Assembly (NCBI GenBank): GCA_029907705.1
Contig: JARYLJ010000009.1
Coordinates: forward strand, 1 to 56,465
Origin: Methanomicrobiales archaeon
Lineage (GTDB): Archaea > Halobacteriota > Methanomicrobia > Methanomicrobiales > JACTUA01
Direction: 5' to 3'
DNA: 56,465 bases
Shown: piece by piece, positions 18,965 through 27,552 of the stretch
How positions within the stretch are numbered: position 1 is the stretch's first letter
Layout: every line of letters begins with the position of its first letter
The notes under the pieces: generated by a model
Databases searched by the model: none
What the model saw: the letters and a program-made list of their open reading frames with translations, nothing else
What the model was told of the DNA's origin: nothing
Program-made: the position numbers and the translations under genes

Positions 18965-20295
18965 AAGGGGGATAGCCTGGCGACGACCCTCTCCACCTGC
19001 CTCACTGCGGTGCCGATGTACCGCTCCGGGGTGAGAATTAACTCCAGCTCCTCTCTGGAGATGTGCTTCATGAGCTCCCTGTCCCTGCTCAGGACCTCGA
19101 TGAGCGGTAATCCCTCCTCGTAGGCCTGCATGCTCGCACATCTGATCCTCTCGTGGGCGTCCTGCCTGTTCATCCCCCTGCCGGTGAGCTCGATCATCAC
19201 CGCCTCGGCCATGTTGATCCCGCCGAGCAGCCCGAGGTTCGCCTTCACCTTCCCTTTCCTGATCACCAGTCCATGGAGCACCCGTGTCATCGTAGCGAGC
19301 AGATGGTCTGCGAGGATGGAGGCCTCCGGGAAGAGGATCCGTTCAGGCGAGGAGTTCGTCAGATCCCTCTCGTCCCAGAGTGTGTTGTTCAGGAGCGCGG
19401 GTTCCACCGCCGCCCTCACGATCCGAGCGAGGCCGGAGATCTGCTCGCTCTTCACCGGGTTCCTCTTGTGGGGCATCGTGCTCGAACCCACCTGCTTCTT
19501 ACCGAAGGCCTCCTCCACCTCCCCGATCTCGGTCCTCTGGAGAGTCCTTATCGAGATCGCGATCTTGTCCAGCGTCGTGGCGATATTCGCGAGGAGGAAG
19601 AAATACTCCGCGTATCTGTCCCGCTGTATCACCTGGTTCGACACCTCCACAGAGCCGATTCTGAGCAGTTTCATCATGCTCTGCTGGACCTCCGCCCCCT
19701 TCTCCCCCAGAGCTGCCTGCGTCCCCACCGCACCCGTGAGCTTCCCGACCACCACCCTCGGACGCAACTCCCTCAGACGTTCGAGGTGTCTCGCCACCTC
19801 GGCCGCCCAGATCGCGAACCTGAGTCCATAGGTGGTGGGGACACCGATCTGCCCGTGCGTACGGCCGGCGCAGACCAGCTCCTTCGTCTCGTCCGCCCTC
19901 TCGAGGAGTATCCTCAGAAGTCCCAGGAGCTTCTCCTCGATTAGCTCGAGGCTCTCCCTGAGCTGCAGGGCTGTGGCCGTATCGAGCATGTCATTGGAGG
20001 TCGCTCCATAATGGAGGTAACTGCCCGCTTCCCCGCAGACCTCGCTGATCGCCTTCACGATCGCCATCACATCGTGCCCGATCTCTACCTCGATCTCCCG
20101 TGCACGCGCCATGCTCGCGAGGGGTGCACAACTCTCGATCTGCCTTGCCGCCTCCTCGGGTATGAGGCCGTGAATGGCGAGGGCCCTGGCCAGCGCCACT
20201 TCGACGGCCACGATACAGGAGAAGCGGTGCTCCTCGCTCCAGACCGCACGCATCTCCGGCGTCCCGTAGCGGTGTTCGATGGGATGAACTGCCAT
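18955..20295 (-). CDS. purB: Adenylosuccinate lyase
   Basis: PurB cleaves SAICAR and adenylosuccinate, releasing fumarate, in purine synthesis. The 446-residue product has HYGATSNDMLDTA, GRTHGQIGVPTTYG and the fumarase/aspartase signature GSSTMPHKRNP (catalytic serine loop). A TATA-like CTATTTATCA lies about 30-40 nt upstream of ATG 20295, inside the 3' end of the preceding gene. It is followed with a 10-nt overlap by the asparagine-synthase-like gene. With purH at 3.1 kb this is the second purine gene in the window. Confidence 0.96.
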   Translation of the reverse strand: MAVHPIEHRYGTPEMRAVWSEEHRFSCIVAVEVALARALAIHGLIPEEAARQIESCAPLASMARAREIEVEIGHDVMAIVKAISEVCGEAGSYLHYGATSNDMLDTATALQLRESLELIEEKLLGLLRILLERADETKELVCAGRTHGQIGVPTTYGLRFAIWAAEVARHLERLRELRPRVVVGKLTGAVGTQAALGEKGAEVQQSMMKLLRIGSVEVSNQVIQRDRYAEYFFLLANIATTLDKIAISIRTLQRTEIGEVEEAFGKKQVGSSTMPHKRNPVKSEQISGLARIVRAAVEPALLNNTLWDERDLTNSSPERILFPEASILADHLLATMTRVLHGLVIRKGKVKANLGLLGGINMAEAVMIELTGRGMNRQDAHERIRCASMQAYEEGLPLIEVLSRDRELMKHISREELELILTPERYIGTAVRQVERVVARLSPLCS

Positions 20296-20304
20296 GAGGG
20301 GTAA

Positions 20305-20865
20305 TTATTGATGCTGCGATGATAAATAGGCATATTCACCCACTTCCGGAGGCCCGGGGGGTCGATCCTCTGCCTTCGAGGGCAGAGACGATCGGGAGGG
20401 GGGTGACAAGGAGGAGAAGGCCGGTGGGTGCGCCGCTGTCCTGTCCACCCGCGGAACGGTTTGTCCCCCGCCTGCGACAGACCCCCCCTGCTCCTTCTCC
20501 CGCCCCGTCTTCTTCTGCCTCCCCCTTGGACGATCCGATATCGGGGGGAGGTAGGTCCGCGGAAGCAGTGTATCCGTGAACGGCGGGCGCGGAATCTTCT
20601 CGTCCCTCGTGGTGGTGATGAAATAGAGGTAATGACCTCCATTTTTTATCCTGTCGTTGATGTAAAATATCCTGTCCACGCCATGAGGGTTTCTGTAGTA
20701 TTTCCTGAATAATCCGCCTATTGTACGCGAATCCCTCGTGCTTATCCTGTATCTCTCCCTTAACATTGGAACTGAGATCCAGAGTCCGGATCTGTTATTC
20801 TTCTTGAAGATCTTGAGGATGAGATCCGCCACCGCCTTCTTCCTGTTTGCCCTGTCCAGCTCCAT
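20305..20865 (-). CDS. Unknown protein with basic N-terminal domain and low-complexity tail
   Basis: I do not recognise this 186-residue protein. The first ~105 residues are basic and look like a compact alpha/beta, possibly winged-helix, domain (NRKKAVADLILKIFKKNN ... VDRIFYINDRI ... HYLYFITTTRD). The last ~80 residues are Pro, Arg, Ser and Gly rich and probably disordered. It has a strong AT-rich promoter (TAAATATAAAATAA, around 20888-20902) and an AGGA ribosome site. It ends 9 nt before purB, whose promoter appears to lie within the low-complexity coding tail. A DNA-binding role is only a guess. Confidence 0.5.
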   Translation of the reverse strand: MELDRANRKKAVADLILKIFKKNNRSGLWISVPMLRERYRISTRDSRTIGGLFRKYYRNPHGVDRIFYINDRIKNGGHYLYFITTTRDEKIPRPPFTDTLLPRTYLPPISDRPRGRQKKTGREKEQGGSVAGGGQTVPRVDRTAAHPPAFSSLSPPSRSSLPSKAEDRPPGPPEVGEYAYLSSQHQ

Positions 20866-21231
20866 GAAATATTCCTGATAAGTTATTATTTTATATTTAA
20901 TAAAAACCTTTCGAAAATTTTTTTATTATTATTTCTATTGATTATTTAAATAATAACTTAATTTTGTAATAATTTTATAAATATTGAATTATTATGATTT
21001 ATCATAAAACATCCAACTTATTGATAAAATTTTCTTTGCAACCTGGATTTTCGGTACAGGGGGCGGAATTCACCTTCCGGATGCAGTGACAGGAGACCTT
21101 TCGGTGACATCCGGCTGACTGCATCGAGGGCGGCGAAGAGAGAGCGAATGAAGGCAGTGATCGGGAGCGGAACCCAAAAGGCGATGACAACCTGTATGCC
21201 ACGAGTGCATCGTCATCAAAAAGAGACGATA
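20866..21231. other. AT-rich promoter island and intergenic DNA
   Basis: Bases 20876-21030 are strikingly AT-rich against the GC-rich background and contain several TATA-like elements facing the minus-strand gene. The rest, up to the tRNA-Leu gene, holds no supported gene. Confidence 0.5.
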
Positions 21232-21316
21232 TGCGAGGGGTGAGATTTGAACTCACGAACCCCTGCGGGAACAGACCCTGAATCTGTCGCCTTTGACCTG
21301 GCTTGGCAACCCTCGC
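21232..21316 (-). tRNA. tRNA-Leu (anticodon CAG)
   Basis: On the minus strand an 85-nt class II tRNA folds with acceptor GCGAGGG/CCCTCGC, a D arm with GCC...GGC, anticodon stem ACAGA/TCTGT with loop TTCAGGG (anticodon CAG), a long variable arm as expected for leucine, and T arm GTGAG-TTCAAAT-CTCAC. The discriminator is A and CCA is not encoded. No intron is evident. Confidence 0.95.
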
Positions 21317-21342
21317 GCACCGGAGATATGGATCGGACAAAG

Positions 21343-21352
21343 AAATAAAATA
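21343..21352 (-). promoter_or_regulatory. TATA box of tRNA-Leu
   Basis: ATTTTATTTC on the minus strand is centred about 30 nt upstream of the mature tRNA 5' end, the expected archaeal TATA distance. Confidence 0.55.
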
Positions 21353-22160
21353 TGAGCATCGACGGCGGAGAAGACGGAGCGTGGATTCACCGCCATCATG
21401 GAACCCACAGGGATTGAACATCTTTCGCCGGGGAGAATGGCCTCTGCCAGCGCTATCGGGAGTCTTCAGGAGAGATGCGGGCAGGAGGGGTTCTGCTCAC
21501 TGATATGACCCGGATGGCGGATCGATGGATCTATTGGAGGGATGAATTCCCTTTTCGGGGAGGCGTATCCGATGCAGAAGACCCCAGAAACACGGGATTT
21601 TGCCGCAGCGAAGCGCGCTGCATGCACGATGAGAGAGCGCCACCGGCGATTCCTCAGACGGTGAGGACGATGGATGCACCATCCCGCTGCAATGAACGTC
21701 GTCGAGATTGCAGGGGGAGGGCATCAGTGGAAAAACGCACTCCGACGTCGTCGTTTCCAAAACCTCTCCCTTTCAGACTCCCCTGCTCCTGCGCCTGCGG
21801 TACACCCCTGGTTCGATTCCCCCTCCCCATCCGCCGCTCCTTCCCTATACATCCGATTCATCTCTATGGCGTTTCGCAGAGCTGCGGTTCATTTCCGATG
21901 GAAGGCTGCGATACTGGACAGTGTCCGAACCCGGTGATAATGCCCCGGCGCACCACAGATCGCTGCAACTGCAACCGGGCTGGAACGATCGAATCACTTT
22001 TCATTGCATTTACTGCTCCGCTTCGCCTGTCACCGAACAACCGTGTGGATGAGTTTTTCCAGAGTATTTGAATCGTGATATGGCAAGATCCGTTCCGAAT
22101 CGCACATCTCCGGATGCACGTGAATGCACGTGAAATAAGATTCACGGGATCGGTGGGATC
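21353..22160. other. Long stretch without a convincing gene
   Basis: About 800 bases between tRNA-Leu and the lhr terminator. Several short frames are open on both strands but none has a ribosome site, family resemblance or coding-like codon pattern. A B-box-like GGTTCGATTCC at 21810-21820 lacks a pairing T stem. A 10-nt unit, TGCACGTGAA, occurs twice in tandem at 22115-22134. It could hold a small RNA or decayed DNA; I cannot tell. Confidence 0.35.
22115..22134. repeat. Short tandem repeat, 2 x 10 nt
   Basis: TGCACGTGAA is repeated exactly twice head to tail, downstream of lhr. Two copies of ten bases can arise by slippage; function unknown. Confidence 0.5.
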
Positions 22161-22167
22161 AAAAAAA
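22161..22167 (-). terminator. Oligo-T terminator after lhr
   Basis: On the minus strand, a run of seven T lies 47 nt past the lhr stop, flanked by GATC on both sides (short inverted repeat). It fits an archaeal U-tract terminator for the repair operon. Confidence 0.5.
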
Positions 22168-22213
22168 GATCAAAGGGGTGGAACTGACGTGTACTCTCCG
22201 CCTGACGGTCGGT

Positions 22214-24886
22214 CTACCAGAACCTGTGCGTCCGCACATAGTTCCTCTCCGCCTTCATGATCTCCCGGTAGAACATATCACCCTCCGCGAGTGTGGCGAG
22301 TATACGGGCGGCGGTCTCAGGTCCGATCCCCCTCCCTGCGAGCGCGATCACCGCCTTCCTGCCATGCGAAAGGACCAGGTTCGCATTCCTCAGCACCCTC
22401 GTAAAGGCTGTCTTCTCCTCCTCCGTCCTCCCTCTCCCCTTACGGGGTATCGTCCCCTCCTCGAAGGGTTTTAGCGCGGCGATCAGGCGGGCGCCGCACT
22501 CCGGGCAGACGGGCCGTTCAGGCACCCGCTGGACGACCGTCCGGCTCTTCCATCGGCGGCAGTGCAGACACGACAGCACGATCTCCTCCTGTTCAATCCT
22601 TCTCTTCAGGGCCCCGAGTACCGCCTGATCGCCTGAAGGCGGAGGGATCAGATCCCTCGAAGAGAAGAGCCCCTCTCTTCCGAAGGGGCTCAGACGACCC
22701 CTCCTGATCTCCACCTCTCCCTGACCGATCGCCCCGAGCACCCGGGCGGCGCCCTCCACGTCCATGTACTCCGTGAAGAGCTCCCTGTACGCCTCGTGTG
22801 CGACGATGGTCCCCTCGAAACCCTCCATCAGGCGCGTCAGGCTCATCCTCTCCAGATCCGCGTTCTTCTCGATCGCGCCGAACTTCTTCGCGATCTGCAC
22901 GAGCTTCCACCGGAAGAGCGCGGTGCGCTTCAGCGCCAGTTTCAGCACCCCCTCGATGTGCCCGGGTTGAAGCCCCCTGAGCACGTCCTCCACCTCCAGC
23001 GGACCGATGCTCGAGGGCAGGCGGAGCAGGATATGATAGGCACCCACCTCGATCCCCACGCTGGTGCCGAATCGCGCGGAGAGGAGTATGGAGAGTGCCC
23101 TGCCAATCGCTTCGTTCACCTTGTGGCCCGCGCAGATGTTGCAGATCACCCCCTCGGGGAGCGACTCCAGCGTGATCAGCCTGTCCGACGGGATCGCCAC
23201 GGACTCTGACGCGGCGCGCGAGAGGAAGTCCCTTGCGAATTGGAGCGATGTATCATCGAGCAGATCGCACTCCATCGCCCCTGTACGTCTGAGGCGGCCC
23301 ACCTCCTGCGCCACCATGAAGGGAACAGGGATCTGCTCACCCTCCCAGGAGGGGAGCTCCCCCTTCACCCGGCTCGCCGGTTCGACCGTGATCCTCTCCC
23401 CCTCCATGTCCAGGACGCGCCATAACTGCCCCTTCGTGATGAAGATCGCACCGGCCTGGATCCAGCCGATCACGAAGGACTCGTCGAGCGTGCCCACGGT
23501 GCGTCGTGACACGATGTCGAAGATGGACATCTTCCGCTCGTCATGGATCATGGAGAGGTTCTCGGTGAGGTACCGGCGGGTTCTGGAGGTGCGCCGTATC
23601 GTGTCCCCCTCCAGCCTCACCAGCCGATGGGAGACCATCTGCTCGCAGACCTCCTTCACCATCGCCCCGACCCCGGTGAAGCAGGAGGAGCGCCCAACGA
23701 TCCTCTCCACATGCAGCCGGGATATCTCCCCGTATTCGACCGCCATGGCGGCGATCTGGTTCGCCAGCACGTCCGCCGCATTCGTGTGCGTCCTCACCTC
23801 CTCGCAGCGGTTCGAGAGGGCCATCCCTGCGATGACGAGCGACTCGAGGAGGTCGTCGAAGCCCGTAGTAAGTACCGTCCCCTTCGAGATCGTGTGAAGC
23901 CTGTGGCCGGCTCTACCCACCCTCTGTATCAGGCGCGCCACCTCCCTTGGAGAACCGAACTGGACGATGTGATCCACATGGCCGATGTCGATCCCGAGCT
24001 CCATCGAGGAGGTGCAGATGAGCGAGCGGATCAGGCCCTGCTTGAACCGGTCCTCCGCCTCTATCCTCACCTCCTTCGAGAGGGAGCCATGGTGCACCTC
24101 CACATCGCCGCGCTCGTAGAGCTGGTGGCCGAGCGCCTCCGCGGTCACCCTCGTGTTCACGAAGACGAGGGAGGAGGGGTGCCTCCCGATGCACTCCGAC
24201 ACCATGGCCGCCTGCTTCCTGAAGTCGTCCCCCGCATACCTCACCATGATGGAGAGATGAGGGGAGGCGGGGATCTCGATCACGGTCGCTTCGCGTCCTC
24301 CGCAGAGGAGGCGTGCGATACCTTCAGGATTCCCCACGGTCGCGGAGAGCCCGATCCGCTGGAACTCCCCTGCCCGCTCGACGAGCCGTTCGAGGGCGAT
24401 TGAGAGCTGTGCCCCCCTCTTCGAACCCGCAAGCTCGTGTATCTCGTCCACGACGACGAATCTCACGTGCTCCAGCGACTTTTTCAGCCGCGATCCCATG
24501 AACATCGCCTGGAGCGTCTCCGGCGTGGTGATCAAAAGGTCGGGCGGGGAGAGCGCCTGCTTCCTCCTCTCCGCTGAGGGTGTATCTCCGTGCCTGACGC
24601 CGATCGCGAGGCCGAGCCGCCGGCACCACCACTCCATCCGGGCGAGTATATCCCGGTTGAGGGATCTGAGCGGCGTGATGTAGAGCGCCCCTATCCCGGC
24701 ATGCCTGCCCTCCAGCAGCCTCTGGAAGACCGGGATCATCGCACTCTCCGTCTTCCCCGTGCCTGTGGGGGCGATGAGCAGCACGTGCCCGCCCTCGAGT
24801 ATCGGGGGTATCGCCCTCTCCTGCGCCTCCGAGAGGTACTCGAAACCCCTCTGCCTGATCGCCTCTATTATACGGGTGTCAAGCAT
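22214..24886 (-). CDS. Lhr-type ATP-dependent DNA/RNA helicase
   Basis: Lhr helicases are superfamily 2 3'-5' translocases linked to repair of replication damage in archaea. The 890-residue product has Walker A APTGTGKT (39-46), TPLRSLNRD, TTPETLQ, the DEIH box (147-150), SATVGNP, and motif VI QRVGRAGHR. The Lhr-specific winged-helix and beta-domain region follows, and a C-terminal zinc pair (CLHC ... CPECG, near residues 770-800). The start ATG 24886 overlaps the phosphoesterase stop by 8 nt, and GAGGG lies just upstream. Order: RPA-associated protein, phosphoesterase, Lhr. Confidence 0.92.
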   Translation of the reverse strand: MLDTRIIEAIRQRGFEYLSEAQERAIPPILEGGHVLLIAPTGTGKTESAMIPVFQRLLEGRHAGIGALYITPLRSLNRDILARMEWWCRRLGLAIGVRHGDTPSAERRKQALSPPDLLITTPETLQAMFMGSRLKKSLEHVRFVVVDEIHELAGSKRGAQLSIALERLVERAGEFQRIGLSATVGNPEGIARLLCGGREATVIEIPASPHLSIMVRYAGDDFRKQAAMVSECIGRHPSSLVFVNTRVTAEALGHQLYERGDVEVHHGSLSKEVRIEAEDRFKQGLIRSLICTSSMELGIDIGHVDHIVQFGSPREVARLIQRVGRAGHRLHTISKGTVLTTGFDDLLESLVIAGMALSNRCEEVRTHTNAADVLANQIAAMAVEYGEISRLHVERIVGRSSCFTGVGAMVKEVCEQMVSHRLVRLEGDTIRRTSRTRRYLTENLSMIHDERKMSIFDIVSRRTVGTLDESFVIGWIQAGAIFITKGQLWRVLDMEGERITVEPASRVKGELPSWEGEQIPVPFMVAQEVGRLRRTGAMECDLLDDTSLQFARDFLSRAASESVAIPSDRLITLESLPEGVICNICAGHKVNEAIGRALSILLSARFGTSVGIEVGAYHILLRLPSSIGPLEVEDVLRGLQPGHIEGVLKLALKRTALFRWKLVQIAKKFGAIEKNADLERMSLTRLMEGFEGTIVAHEAYRELFTEYMDVEGAARVLGAIGQGEVEIRRGRLSPFGREGLFSSRDLIPPPSGDQAVLGALKRRIEQEEIVLSCLHCRRWKSRTVVQRVPERPVCPECGARLIAALKPFEEGTIPRKGRGRTEEEKTAFTRVLRNANLVLSHGRKAVIALAGRGIGPETAARILATLAEGDMFYREIMKAERNYVRTHRFW

Positions 24887-25634
24887 CGGTACCGCCCTCG
24901 TGCCTGATCGCCGCGATGGTACCGAGATAGGTTCCATCGGTCAGATATACCTCCGCCTGCTCCGCATCCATGCACCTCGAGATCGGCCCGAGTTCGCACT
25001 CCTTCAGCCGGAGCGCATCGAACCCGCCCAGCTCGTTGAAGGCGGGCATGAAGAGACCCTTCACCGTGCCGTCCCCTCTCTCTGCCAGGCCCAGGCAGCG
25101 TGGATCGAGGACGGCGAGCAGATATGCCCGGTCGTGAAGCGCACACCCGACCTCGTCGTGGAGGGAGATCATCGGGTGGTGGTGACCGAGCACGATCAGG
25201 TCGGACCTGCATTCTGGCGGGGGATAGGTATGCCCATGCATGTACCAGACACCATCCACCTCCCCTCCTCTCGCCGGCATGAGCTCCTCCCCGACGAGGT
25301 ATCGCTCCAGGCCCGCGTCATGGTTGCCGATCGCGACACGGATGGGCACCCTGCCCCGCAACCGCTCCAGCACCATCGGTATCTCCATCCGCTCCTGCCA
25401 GGTGGCACGGGGGACGGTATGCTTCAGATCCCCCAGGACAACCAGCAGATCAGGCTCCGCTCTCCCGATGCACTCGAGCACCCGCTCCAGCCTTTCCCTG
25501 CCCCTGCTCGGGATATGCACCCCTCTTGCCGCCAGATCGGCCTCGATCCCGAAGTGGAGGTCGGCAATGGCGAGGACGCGCATCCTGTTGTGCAGGAGGA
25601 GTGCGGGCCCCTCCGGCATGAACTCGATCTTCAT
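24879..25634 (-). CDS. ICC-like metallophosphoesterase (RPA-associated phosphoesterase type)
   Basis: The 251-residue protein is a calcineurin-like phosphoesterase with the full metal set: D25-x-H27 (ADLHFG), GD69, GNHD (103-106), and GHHHP (150-154). It resembles the archaeal family whose gene sits beside replication protein A in haloarchaea, and the bacterial phosphoesterase found beside Lhr, reported as a manganese-dependent DNA nuclease. A nuclease role in DNA repair is inferred from these parallels. It begins 4 nt after the upstream OB-fold-type gene and overlaps lhr by 8 nt. Confidence 0.82.
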   Translation of the reverse strand: MKIEFMPEGPALLLHNRMRVLAIADLHFGIEADLAARGVHIPSRGRERLERVLECIGRAEPDLLVVLGDLKHTVPRATWQERMEIPMVLERLRGRVPIRVAIGNHDAGLERYLVGEELMPARGGEVDGVWYMHGHTYPPPECRSDLIVLGHHHPMISLHDEVGCALHDRAYLLAVLDPRCLGLAERGDGTVKGLFMPAFNELGGFDALRLKECELGPISRCMDAEQAEVYLTDGTYLGTIAAIRHEGGTDA

Positions 25635-25638
25635 GGTG

Positions 25639-26463
25639 CTACAGGGGCTTTATGTAACCGTCCCTCGGGGCATAGCACTCGCCCTCCTCCAGGAGCTCCA
25701 TGAGCGCCTTCCCCGCCTCCTCGCGGGAGAGGCCGAGCCCCTGCGCTCTGGCGAGCACCTCCCGCACGGGGATCGCCTCCCTGCCCCCTGCACCGTGCAG
25801 AAGCTCGAGGAGTGTCTCCTTCGGCTGCCTTCCGGTCGCCACGCGTGGTCCTGATGCGTTCCCCACCTGGTCCAGCGCATGCCGGACCATCGCCGCCAGC
25901 TCCCCCAGCACGGCAGGCGATGAATGGTACTGCCTGATCGCCTCCATCACGGCGGGAGCGCCATTCCCATGGAGGAGGGCATCCCGCAACGCCTCGATCC
26001 TCCCGATGGTCAGCTCCGCAGTCCTGAGCACCCAGGAGTCCCTCACAGACCTCTCCACCGCGCAGACCCTGGAGGGTATCACCACGGGCCTCCCTCGCTC
26101 CCCACCCCTGAAGAGCCTCGCCCGCCCGGAAAGCGCCACGAAGAGGGGAGGGGTGAGCGGATCGAGCTCCTCCCTCACCGCCCCCTCCCGGTCGGAGAGG
26201 ACGACCTCGAAGGCACCGGTCGCATCCGCGACCCTGGCGCCGACCAGCCCCCTGCGGCCATCTAGCTTCTCCAGCAGCACACCCACGATCACCAGCCCGC
26301 CGAGCGCCAGGCCGGTGGGGGTGAGCACGGCCGCCACTCCCTCCTGCACGGGTGCGAATGCGGCACGGGAGAGTGCGAACTCGCCTGCGAAGAGCTGTGC
26401 CCATGATGCCTGCGCGCGATACACGATCCTGCTCCCTCTTTTCCGGGTATCCGCTGCCTGCAT
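25639..26463 (-). CDS. RPA-associated-protein-like (COG3390 type), putative OB-fold protein
   Basis: The 274-residue protein has a beta-rich N-terminal part resembling an OB fold (about residues 55-140: LVIVGVLLEKLDGRRGLVGA, ATGAFEVVLSD). A helical linker follows, then a C-terminal winged-helix-like segment (ETLLELLHGAGGREAIPVRE to the end). It resembles the proteins encoded next to RPA genes in haloarchaea, which form complexes with RPA on single-stranded DNA. No RPA large-subunit gene is adjacent; the neighbour upstream is rfcS, divergently read. The assignment rests on domain pattern and gene order. Confidence 0.65.
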   Translation of the reverse strand: MQAADTRKRGSRIVYRAQASWAQLFAGEFALSRAAFAPVQEGVAAVLTPTGLALGGLVIVGVLLEKLDGRRGLVGARVADATGAFEVVLSDREGAVREELDPLTPPLFVALSGRARLFRGGERGRPVVIPSRVCAVERSVRDSWVLRTAELTIGRIEALRDALLHGNGAPAVMEAIRQYHSSPAVLGELAAMVRHALDQVGNASGPRVATGRQPKETLLELLHGAGGREAIPVREVLARAQGLGLSREEAGKALMELLEEGECYAPRDGYIKPL

Positions 26464-26514
26464 CCACGCCCGCTGCCGTGCAGCTGAAAGGCCCGGATAC
26501 TACTGATTCAGGTG

Positions 26515-26530
26515 CCTATACCTTTAATGC
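26515..26530. promoter_or_regulatory. Divergent promoter of rfcS and the RPA-associated protein gene
   Basis: CTATACCTTTAATG on the plus strand reads as CATTAAAGGTATAG on the minus strand. The two divergent genes start 50-60 nt on either side, so this AT-rich core may serve both. For rfcS it places the transcription start near 26545, favouring the start codon at 26574. Confidence 0.45.
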
Positions 26531-26573
26531 GTGCTCCCAATAAATGATCGAATGTACAACACGGGGTGCGGGA

Positions 26574-27548
26574 GTGCAGACGGAGGGGGATCAGACCATA
26601 TGGATAGAGAAGTACCGGCCGGCACGGCTGGCTGATATCGTCGGACAGGACGAGATCGTCCGCCGGCTGCAGGCATACGTCCGATCCGGGAACATGCCGC
26701 ATCTCCTCTTCACGGGGAGTGCAGGCGTGGGAAAGACCACCGCCGCCGTCGCACTGGCGAAGGAGTTCTACGGCGATGCCTGGCAGACGAACTTCCGCGA
26801 GCTGAATGCGTCGGACGAACGCGGGATCGATGTGGTCAGGACGCAGATCAAGCAGTTCGCACGGATATCCCCGCTGGAGGGAGCGGGGTTCAAGATCCTC
26901 TTCCTGGACGAGGCGGATGCCCTCACGCCGGATGCGCAGGCGGCGCTGAGAAGGACGATGGAGAACTTCTCGCACACCTGCAGGTTCATCCTCTCCTGTA
27001 ACTACTCCTCGAAGATCATCGATCCGATCCAGAGCAGATGCGCGATATTCCGTTTCAGCCCCCTGGGGAGCAGGGCGATAGAGAAGGAGATGCAGAGGAT
27101 CGCGGAGCAGGAGGGGCTCGACATAAAGCCCGATGGCATGGATGCGATCGTCTACGTGGCGCAGGGCGATATGCGCCGTGCGATCAATGCCCTGCAGGGG
27201 GCATCGATGATGGGGGGGGAGATCAAAAGCCAAGCGATCTATGCGGTCACCTCGACTGCGAGACCCGAGGAGATCGAGGAGCTTCTCGATCTGGCGGTGA
27301 AAGGGGACTTCGAAGGGGCGGAGAGGTACCTGGAGACCCTGATGACGGAACGGGGGATCGCACCGAACGAACTCCTGAACCAGTGCTACCGCGCGCTCGT
27401 GAGGCGCAGCATGCCCCCTGCCCTCAAGGTGGAGTTCATCGGCCACCTGGGTGAGGCAGACTTCAGGCTGAGCGAGGGCGCCAATCCCGACATACAGATG
27501 AAGGCACTCGTTGCTAACATGATCCTTTCAGTCAGAAGGGGCGGGTGA
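26574..27548 (+). CDS. rfcS: Replication factor C small subunit
   Basis: RfcS forms the clamp loader that opens PCNA on primer-template DNA. The 324-residue AAA+ protein begins with the RFC box (TIWIEKYRP), Walker A GSAGVGKT (48-55), Walker B DEAD (112-115) and the arginine-finger SRC motif (154-156). GTG 26574 gives the usual N-terminus and has GGGGTGCGG upstream; ATG 26544 in the same frame would lie at or before the predicted transcription start. It is followed by mcm after 4 nt. Confidence 0.95.
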   Translation: MQTEGDQTIWIEKYRPARLADIVGQDEIVRRLQAYVRSGNMPHLLFTGSAGVGKTTAAVALAKEFYGDAWQTNFRELNASDERGIDVVRTQIKQFARISPLEGAGFKILFLDEADALTPDAQAALRRTMENFSHTCRFILSCNYSSKIIDPIQSRCAIFRFSPLGSRAIEKEMQRIAEQEGLDIKPDGMDAIVYVAQGDMRRAINALQGASMMGGEIKSQAIYAVTSTARPEEIEELLDLAVKGDFEGAERYLETLMTERGIAPNELLNQCYRALVRRSMPPALKVEFIGHLGEADFRLSEGANPDIQMKALVANMILSVRRGG

Positions 27549-27552
27549 TCGC

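Noticed and set aside
18251-19123. A 290-codon plus-strand frame opposite the asparagine-synthase-like gene and purB
   Set aside because: It covers parts of two well-supported genes in antisense and has no recognisable content.
21806-21826. tRNA-like B box (GGTTCGATTCC)
   Set aside because: The bases flanking the loop do not pair as a T stem, and no acceptor or anticodon arm can be built.
21475-22071. A 198-codon plus-strand frame in the gap after tRNA-Leu
   Set aside because: Cys-, Arg- and Pro-rich with no motif, no ribosome site, and competing equally open frames on both strands.
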